From contig CM022679.1 in assembly GCA_012295275.1 (NCBI GenBank), positions 9,402,169 to 9,466,168 on the forward strand: 64,000 nt of DNA, given 5' to 3'. Below are positions 55,889-64,000 of the stretch, piece by piece; the stretch's first letter is position 1; the number at the start of each line of letters is the position of its first letter. The notes below the pieces were generated by a model. The model was not told where the DNA came from. It did no database searches and saw only the letters and a list, made by a program, of their open reading frames with translations. Both the position numbers and the translations under genes were made by a program. The DNA comes from Chrysomallon squamiferum (lineage: Eukaryota; Mollusca; Gastropoda; Neomphalida; Peltospiridae).

Positions 55889-58800
55889 ATGGAAATACCT
55901 GAAACAGTTATGGACAGTAAAACTTTGATGGATAATGATCAGCCATCCCATTTAATTGAAACTGAATGTTCCAGTGTCACATTAGAAAATGACACTGGTA
56001 CTTGTTATTGGTGAGTTTTACAAAGCACTTTAAAAAAACAAAATAAAAAAAATAGATGATTAAAAAAAAATATTTTTCAGAAACCTGTTCAAGATAATTT
56101 TTTATCTGTTATCATAATTATGTAAAAAAATATTGTTGTTGTTTAAAGAGCAGTTAATTTGAAAGCATTCTGCTAACAGGTCTGTTTAAAAATATAACTA
56201 TTTTTGTAGTAGAAATCAATAAGTGGAAATGTAAATTATTTCAAGATTGGTTTTTAATAATTTCTTTTCTCATTTTCTGCATAATACATTTCAGTCAAAA
56301 ACCTAGAAATTTGGGAAGTGTTGAGTTACAGTGTTCAACTTGTTTGAAATGGTTTCATTCAGAATGTATTAGTTGTTACATTGGGTAGGTAACCCTAGGC
56401 TCCTTCAAAAACAAAACATTCAGTCTTTTATTTTATTTTTGACTTTTTTGCAATGAAGAATAATTAATCACGTTAAAGTTTTACAAGTTTGATTTTATTT
56501 TTTTTTTTTTCTGCTCTCATTGATTAACATCAAAGGATTTTATCACATTGAAAAGCCAACCCATCCATTTAATAAACCTATGCAGGAAAAAATCAAAATA
56601 CTGCTAATGACATCATTTTAACTTTAAAAATACAGCAGCAAAGAAGTTTATTTACAAAAGTGTAAACAATGTTAATTTGTTTTCAGAATGAGTTCACTTA
56701 AACTATTTTTATTTTGTTTCAATATTTTCACTATTAATCTCATAAGGATCTTCACGTTTACTGCAAAATATTCCTTTTTGATTTAAAATAAACCAATTTT
56801 TATTCTTTTTATTTTACAGAAAATGTATTCCTTTTATGGCAAATTACCATTTTTGTTGCAAAAATTGTAATACAAATGGGCTTGAAAGTTTTCAGAAGAA
56901 ACCAGCAAGTGAGTATTTCTTATTTTTCTATTAACTGATACATTGTCTTTGCATGACCTCTCAGCATATTTTTTTAATTTTTAATTTTTTTTGTTATTTA
57001 AAAATATTTTTGTTTTATAATAATAACAGGAAGAAACTGGTAAAATAAATTGGAAATGAAAAAAACAATAATATTTAAATTTTAATTATTTTTTTTTTTT
57101 CATCAGCATTTGGTCAGATTTGTTACACAACCTTAGCTAACTTGACTCATCAGGCCAAAGCGAGAGGTGACATACAGGTCATGTTCTCAAAAGACAAGGT
57201 GAGTAAACATTTATCAGAATTTTAACATCTGTAATAGTCATTTATTTACTGATAAACAAAACTTTATGCTTATGTTCTCATTCTGTCATTTCATGTGACA
57301 TATCTGGTTTTGCTTTGATTCTGTTTTAAAATTACTGGGTACATTTGTATATTTCCATGATCTGTTTTCATATCTGCACTTTTAATATTTACATTATCAT
57401 TGTTTGAATTTAAAAACACTTTACTAAAATATCTATGGCAATGAATGCAGTTTGCCACTTTTTCATTTTTTTTATTATACTATTTTGAATAGAAATGTCA
57501 AAACAAAATATTAATGTTCTTTAACATTGTAAAATTATCATATCCACAGTTTATTAGAAATAGTCTACATTTTTATCTAAATCATGATTAAAGAAACAAA
57601 AAGAAGAGAAATTTCCAGTCTTTGTGCATTCATATTTAATAATAGGAAAACAGCATCAAATGTATTTAGGGTGATTGTATTATAACAAATCCACTTTAAT
57701 TTTTAATTATTAACTTTTGATTTAAACTGACAAATATTTATTTAACAAATTAAAAAAAAAAAAAAAAATATATATATATAGATAGATTAAAACCATTTTT
57801 CATTTTAATATATATATATTAATATTTTTCTTTCAGGAAATTATACCATACATAGACAAAAACTGGGAAGATTTAACTACAATGCCAAGAAGAATTAAAT
57901 TAACATGGCATGCTACAGTATACAAGACTTTGGTATTTTATTTTCTACTTTTTATTATTTTTGTTTCAGAATGTTTTATATATATATATATACTTCAAAT
58001 TTCTTACCAATTTTAACTTCAGGATTGTTATATAAAAGTAAAATTGTGAACTGTGTTTTAATGTAAAGTTCTGGTTTGTGTTATATAAATGTAAATATTT
58101 GGATTGTTACCATAATGTAAAATTGTTAATTGTGTTATATATATGTAAAGTTCTAAATTAGGTACCGACAAATGAGTTTATGGTTTTTATTAATTCAAGA
58201 ACATCTCTTAGTCAATTTTCCAAATTTACTAATATTATAAATATTTTACTTTATTTACTTTGTTTGTTTTTCAGACCAAGGAAAATGAAATGTTCCTGGG
58301 TGAAGATAATTTGTTTGGATTAGTAAACCAGGTGGGTAGTTTTAAGTTACATAGGCAAAACAGAATAATAAAAAGAAAATATTTATGCCGTTAATTGCTA
58401 AGTAGTATTAAAACATTTTAAGCCTTTCCTAAAACATAAAATTTAAATCACTGATTAGTGATTGAAAGGCACTTTTTGAAATTTAATTTCTAAAATGAAC
58501 TAAATAGAACTGTATCAGATCAGTATCTTTTTCCTAGAGACAAAGGTAATTAATCATTTTAAAATGATTATAATTCCTGCCAGTAAATCAGTATTGTTGC
58601 ATGGTTGGTAATTTTACATAGGTATCTCAGTAGTGGTTGAAAGGCAGTTTTTAATTTATCATTATTATTTTTTTCTCAAAGACATCTTTGTTACTATTTT
58701 CTTTTTTCTGTAATATTATTTTCATTCTCTGTTTAACTGGTAATTTCTAATTTTTATAACATTTTTTTTTTTTTTTTTTTTCTGTTTAGGATTTGTCCAA

Positions 58801-61800
58801 AATTGGCCCATGTTTTGATCTTTTAATAGGACAAGTGTCCAAAACTGGAGGACCTGTTCTAGATGTTGGTAAGCAGTTAATCATAATTACAGTTGTAATT
58901 TTTCATTTGTTTTCTATTTAAATATATCTTTTCTTTTTTTAAATTACAGTGTGTTTGTGTGTGTACTTTTTTGTTTTTTGACTATTTTTTTTAATAAACA
59001 ATGTTTGGCTGTTGAATATGTTACAGCTAAAACAATCTGATATTATTTCAAATGGAAAACAATCCCACCCAAAGATTTAAACAGTGTTTCAGGGCAAAAC
59101 ATCTAGAGAAATATATTACTATATCTTGTGCATTACAATGAAATATTTCACAAAATTGTGTGTCTGTCCATTTCTCCTCTCTCTCTCTTTCTATCCCCCT
59201 CTCCCCTCTCCCTTTCTCCCACACACACACACACAAAATATGTTATGAAGTGTGGCACAAATTATACGATTTTAAGATTACATTATATAGTATACTGCCC
59301 ACCATATATGACTGAAATCTTATAATTAATAAGTTTATATCATTTTTTAATCAGTTCCAACTAAAGGACGAAGTGCAAAGAGGAAGACTCCATTTGACAG
59401 TCAGTTTCAGCCTGGATCAAAGCAGAAAAGAAGGTAAATAAAAAATAGGTTTTAACAAAAAAAAAAAAAAAAAAAGGTACCCCTGCTCAAAACAAATAAA
59501 TTTTGTCAAGTTTGAAAAATATTTTTCAACTTGACTTGGGAAGAACGAATAAATAAAAACATGTAGATAGGTTTGGGACCCGTCATAATGAATACTGATT
59601 CCTTTTGTACTGTATTTGGTTGATGAAAATAGGGTAACCCTAGATATTATTGAATAAAATTTTTTAAAGGGAGTCATCAGTCAATAATATTGAGCTGCTC
59701 ATAAGGGATTGTGGTATGAAAAAGGTTGAAAACCAGTGATCCTAGGTGAACCAAAATTTGTCACTTATATGAATGAATAATTTGATTCTTTCAAAAACAG
59801 AAATTTAAAAAACTTTATTAATTATTTTATTTTTATATTTATCAAGTGAAGTGGCAATGATGAAACTGCCCCTTCACGGATACCCACTTGAACACCCATA
59901 CAACAAAGACGGCTACCGCTACATCCTGGCAGAACCTGACCCTCATGCTCCGAACAAACAAGCCTTTGACGAGAGTTTAGACTGGGCAGGGAAACCAATC
60001 CCAGGATACTTGTACAGGACCTATCTGGCTAATGAAGTGTATCTTGCTCTCCATGACAGAGGTAATTACAAGTTTGAATTACTTTAACAGATACATATAT
60101 ATATTTAAAGTGAGATTTTCTTAAAGTAACATGTCTTGATAATTAATAGTACAAGTAAAATGTCTAATTTTTGGTGTGTTTATATAAATGTATTTTTATC
60201 ATGATAATGGTGGACAAGTTAAGAATGAATTTAAACTAAACAGCATGATGACAATTAATACTATATTAATACTTTTTAATTTAATGACTTATTATTTTTT
60301 TGTGTGTTTGTGTATTTTTTTTTATTTATTTATTTATTTATTTATTTATTCATTTATTATACATTAATGATATCTTCAGACAATATTGTTACCTTTTTTC
60401 AGTTAATGTTTATTTCTATAATATTATTATGGATTTCCTTTACTGATATGTATAATGTATTGAATTTACAGCACCACAGTTAAAGGTGGCTGAAAACCGA
60501 CTGACTGTGACAGGAGAGAAAGGTTACAGCATGATCAGAGCAACACATGGTTTGTTTTCATTTATTAATCTATTTTTCATAATATATATTAAATACATAA
60601 GCTTCAATGCAGTCTTCTTTGTGAAAAATAAAGTATTTTATCTTTAACTATTCAAAGTACCTCTTATTTTCTTTTAAGCAACAACCTTTATTTTATCTGG
60701 TTTTTTTTTTGTTTTTTTATTCTGTGCAAGTTACTATATATTTCTTAGTTTTATATTATAATATATTATTTTGTATATATTTTATAAACAATGAAGAAAA
60801 TTCTTCTTACTATACATGTATGTACATTTAGTTCAATAAAAACGAATAAATAAAGAAGAGCATTACTTACATGACACCCAGAATAAGAATGTTATGAATT
60901 TAATTCTGTTCTTGAATTATGAAATTTAGTATATTTGACAGGAGTGCGTACAGGAGACTGGTACTATGAAGTTGTTGTAGATGAAATGCCAGCAGAATCT
61001 GCTGTCAGACTTGGATGGTCTCAGTCTTTAGGTAAGAGAGACATTTACTACTTTTCTTTTGTTAAATCTAGCTTTACTGTGATCATATCTTTGTTCATAT
61101 TTGAACTAAGAAGTAAGCTGAATAAATGTGAACCTTATTATTTGATTTGTATTAAATAAAACAGTTTTTTTCCAAGCAGCTAAAAGTAAAACTATTAGAA
61201 AAAGTAAAAAGATTTAGACCTGTTATTGTTGTCTTACATTTAAGAGAGCCATTCATTCTGTGGAAGATGCATCTGTTAATTCTGCTTTCTGTAATTATTA
61301 TTTTTATTTTTTTTATTTTTTTTGAATAGTTAAAGATAAAACTGAGATTAGAACTGTAGCAGTTGTTTGTTTTTCAGTAGAATGTTTCATTCTACATAAG
61401 ATTATATCTTAATTTTGTTTTCCATAATTATGCTTTCTTTATGAAACACACACAGAGTTTATTTTCGGAACAGCTAATTACAACTACACAACTGCTTGAC
61501 ATTTAATACTGCTGGCTTGCAGAGTCTTTCATTCTATGGAAGATTATCCTTTAATTTTGTTTTCTTTAATTATTATAATTTTTTTTTTTTTTAAATATTC
61601 AGTTTTGGAACTGTATATAAATAAAATAAAATATATATTTTAGGGAACCTGCAAGCACCCTGTGGCTATGACAAATTCAGTTATTCTTGGCGATCGCGGA
61701 AAGGCACACGTTTTCACCAGAGTCGAGGAAAACACTACAGTGCAGGTTACGGAAAATCAGACGTACTGGGATTTTACATAAGTTTACCTAAAATAACCGA

Positions 61801-61837
61801 CCCTTCCAATCTTCTTCCACCAACACATAAAGATAAG
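55889..61837 (+). CDS. ASH2L: ASH2L, histone H3K4 methyltransferase core subunit, N-terminal 427 residues
   Basis: Subunit of the nuclear WDR5-RbBP5-ASH2L-DPY30 module that stimulates MLL/SET1 methyltransferases. Exons: 55889-56010, 56295-56384, 56820-56908, 57107-57198, 57837-57932, 58275-58331, 58790-58868, 59355-59433, 59847-60061, 60472-60549, 60942-61031, 61644-61837; 1,281 bases, frame intact. Domains: atypical PHD finger about residues 39-90 with C39, C41, C54, C57, H62, C65, C68, C73, C83, C84 and C87; winged-helix region about 95-185 ([27 protein letters not shown]); basic linker (KGRSAKRK); then the start of the SPRY domain with [57 protein letters not shown] and the SYSWRS…GKHYS block. 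The short N-terminus with a CYC-initiated PHD resembles insect Ash2 more than human. The exon after 61837 is phase 0. The end of SPRY and the DPY30-binding helix are not in the window. Start chosen at 55889; the ATG at 55873 reaches a stop after nine codons. Confidence 0.95.
58021..58155. repeat. Short tandem repeat in ASH2L intron 5
   Basis: About three diverged copies of AATGTAAARTT followed by CTG/TGTGTTATATA occur at 40-60 base spacing. Confidence 0.55.
59680..59738 (+). mobile_element. hAT-type transposon right end, ASH2L intron 8
   Basis: GTGGTATGAAAAAGGTTGAAAACCAGTG has the layout of a hAT right terminus (…AAAAGGTTGAGAACCACTG). A matching CAGTGGTT-type left end is not visible upstream, so this is a solo or truncated end; the element may extend back to about 59480. 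Confidence 0.45.
61243..61595. repeat. Three diverged tandem copies in ASH2L intron 11
   Basis: Copies of about 70 bases begin near 61243, 61376 and 61520. Each contains a variant of TTTCATTCTAYRGAAGATTA, then TTAATTTTGTTTTC and TAATTAT. Spacing of 133-145 bases means the unit includes less conserved spacer. Copies 2 and 3 are the most alike. Confidence 0.7.
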
Positions 61838-63599
61838 GTAAGTGGAAGCTTATTTATTTTACTCAATTTTTTTTTTTATAATCATTATTGTTGTCTTTTT
61901 ATCTGTTACTGAAAATAACGTCTTTCCTTGCAGACTTGAGGTAAGGTCTTTAGTTTAGATTTAGAAACTAACAAACAACAAAAAAAGTATTTTTATTTAT
62001 ATTTTTTTTATTTTTTTTTTATTATTTAAACAAGGCACGAGCATATATAAATTTAATTACTTTCTTCTAAATAACAAATATATATATATATACATTTCAG
62101 TGAAATAACAAAGGACAATTCCAAATGCTGTTGTTTGTGACTTTCTGAGACACTTTGTTTTCCCCTCTCTTCTAAATACTCTTAATAAAGTAAATTTTAA
62201 TTTATGGCACAAAAAAGAAGCTTCTTTCCAAGATAAGTGCATAACAGCAAGTATAGAAAAATAAAACTGGCAAAATAAGTAAATGAAAAAAGGTTTGATG
62301 TTGTACATGTCGGAATGCTATAAACATTTTATACTGGACCGAAACTGTTTTAAGAATATAAAGTATGTTGAAATCTGCATCCAAAAGATTTCTTAATATT
62401 TAAAAATTCACTTACAATTTGTAAGAGGAAAATGTTTTTTTGCTGTTTTCAGACTTGCAATAAAAGTTTTAATATAAAATGAAAACAAACTGATCATCCA
62501 ATTACTCTGTAAAATATTTACAGACACCTTGACAAAAAATCCTGATAAATAATTGGATTTCTGCTGTTAGACCACTGTGAAGACTGTTTAATTTAAGAAA
62601 ACAGAGTATGAAAAGCCAAATAATTATTCTGGGATTTGAATTGTAGTCTGATCATGGAATTGCTCCAAAATGTTAAGCATATGTTACGAACATATTAGAA
62701 ATAGTGAAGTGATAGCACACAATTTTTTTTTCTTTTTTCTTTTGCATATGTCTGTCTGTGATGAATTAACAAGCTTCAATGACATGAACAACTGCATAAA
62801 ATGAAAATGATTTAGGTGACAAAATAATCTAATTTGAAAGTATTTCACTTAAAGTAGGTAAAAAATATAGATTTTTAATTGGATGGAAAATGTATTTGTT
62901 CATTAGCACATAAATACTCTTTTTCTTTTTGAGGAAAAAACAAAATACTGTATATTGTTTTGAAATTGTTATATTTAAAAAAACAAAAAATGTTTGAGAG
63001 TGAACAATGAAATATAAAACAATGAAAGTGAAGAATTGAAATCCAGATAATTTGAAAACAACAAATTAATTTTTAATGTGTTTCCACTGGTAATATACAC
63101 ATAAGTTTTAAACTGAATTTAAAATAGTTTTGTGTTAATGCATTACAGGATAAACAATAACCTGAATTTCAAAGTTTATTGGTTTTATTCACTACATCTA
63201 AAAGGTTTTTTATTTAATATGTACTTAATACTACAGACGTCTGTTTCTAGTTTTTAATATTATGATATAATTATGCAAATGACAATTTTTTTAAACATAT
63301 AATGCTGTTTTCTGACAAAAATACATGCATACAACATTAATTTTTTTATAAAAAAAACTTTTAAATAAAAAGAGCATTAAATGAGTATTGTATAAAAAAT
63401 AATATTATTTGCATAGCTGATCTTTTCTTTTGTTCTGAAAGGCATGGATTTGACACAACCTTTTTTAAAAAAAAAAAAAAAAATTATTACAATCATGTTA
63501 TTTATGTTGTGACCTTTTAACATAAAGTTTTAAGTAATTACTGAATTTTCAAAATACATAACTGACTTCTTGTTCACAAATTAAATAAAATTAATGTAA

Positions 63600-63662
<63 letters not shown>

Positions 63663-64000
63663 TAAATAAATAATGAATGAATGTAAACTAACTATTATGG
63701 AATTTTAATAACATATAAAATAACAAAATGTCCAACAATATATCACATATATACAAATTAATGTACTTGTACAAACAAACAATAAAATCAAATCAAATAT
63801 CGATAAAACCTGACACCTAAACTGAATAAATTAACATGTTATTACCTAGAAATAATCCTTAATAACTAATATGTCATGTTTTGAATTGTTAATAAAATCT
63901 ATCTCATTTGACAATTTTTAAATGCCTCAAATTTTTTTTACTATATAATAATATTTAATAGTATATTCCTGAAGGTATCTTGAAATATTTATTACAACTA
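61838..64000 (+). other. Incomplete ASH2L intron 12 running to the window end
   Basis: GTAAGT donor directly after 61837. The remaining ASH2L sequence expected from the family (about 120-130 residues starting near ALIKFKSYLYFEEKD in human) is not found, so the intron is at least 2.2 kb. Contents: T runs, and an AAT array at 63603-63657. No other gene is recognised. Confidence 0.7.
63603..63657. repeat. AAT trinucleotide microsatellite
   Basis: About 18 uninterrupted AAT units followed by AAAT units, in ASH2L intron 12. Confidence 0.97.

Overview
The window is a piece of an intron-rich, strongly AT-rich animal nuclear genome. It carries four recognisable single-copy metazoan genes in GT-AG-spliced exons, long homopolymer runs, many microsatellites and remnants of small DNA transposons. 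Protein style and repeat content suggest a spiralian invertebrate, probably a mollusc, but the clade call is weak and rests on general impression.

Layout. (1) 922-20932, plus strand: lethal giant larvae homologue (l(2)gl/LLGL), 25 coding exons, about 1,098 residues, complete except for a one-base frame break in exon 16. (2) 25262-28707, plus strand: PAQR3 (Raf kinase trapping to Golgi), 6 exons, 7 transmembrane segments, about 326 residues, with a one-base frame break in exon 1. (3) 35489-54488, minus strand: NAK-family kinase BMP2K/BIKE (AAK1-like), 16 exons, 1,269 residues, frame intact, plus a possible alternative terminal exon at 44127-44218. (4) 55889-61837, plus strand: ASH2L, first 12 coding exons (427 residues); the C-terminal part of its SPRY domain lies beyond the window.

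BMP2K and ASH2L are divergent and share a roughly 1.4 kb promoter interval with motifs typical of housekeeping bidirectional promoters. PAQR3 and BMP2K are tail-to-tail, the same arrangement I recall for human 4q21, so this looks like old bilaterian microsynteny.

The genes do not form one pathway: l(2)gl is a cortical polarity/exocytosis regulator, PAQR3 a Golgi-anchored signalling modulator, BMP2K an endocytic-adaptor kinase and ASH2L a histone H3K4 methyltransferase subunit. I found no bacterial-type system, CRISPR array or rRNA gene, and no complete tRNA. The most interesting non-genic material is a pair of degenerate copies of one terminal-inverted-repeat element in two different genes, several degenerate intronic tandem repeats (one containing a splice acceptor), a decayed exon fragment in l(2)gl, and an unassigned coding-like reading frame at 30125-30343. 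All exon boundaries were set by hand from reading frame, splice consensus and remembered family sequences; no alignment was run.
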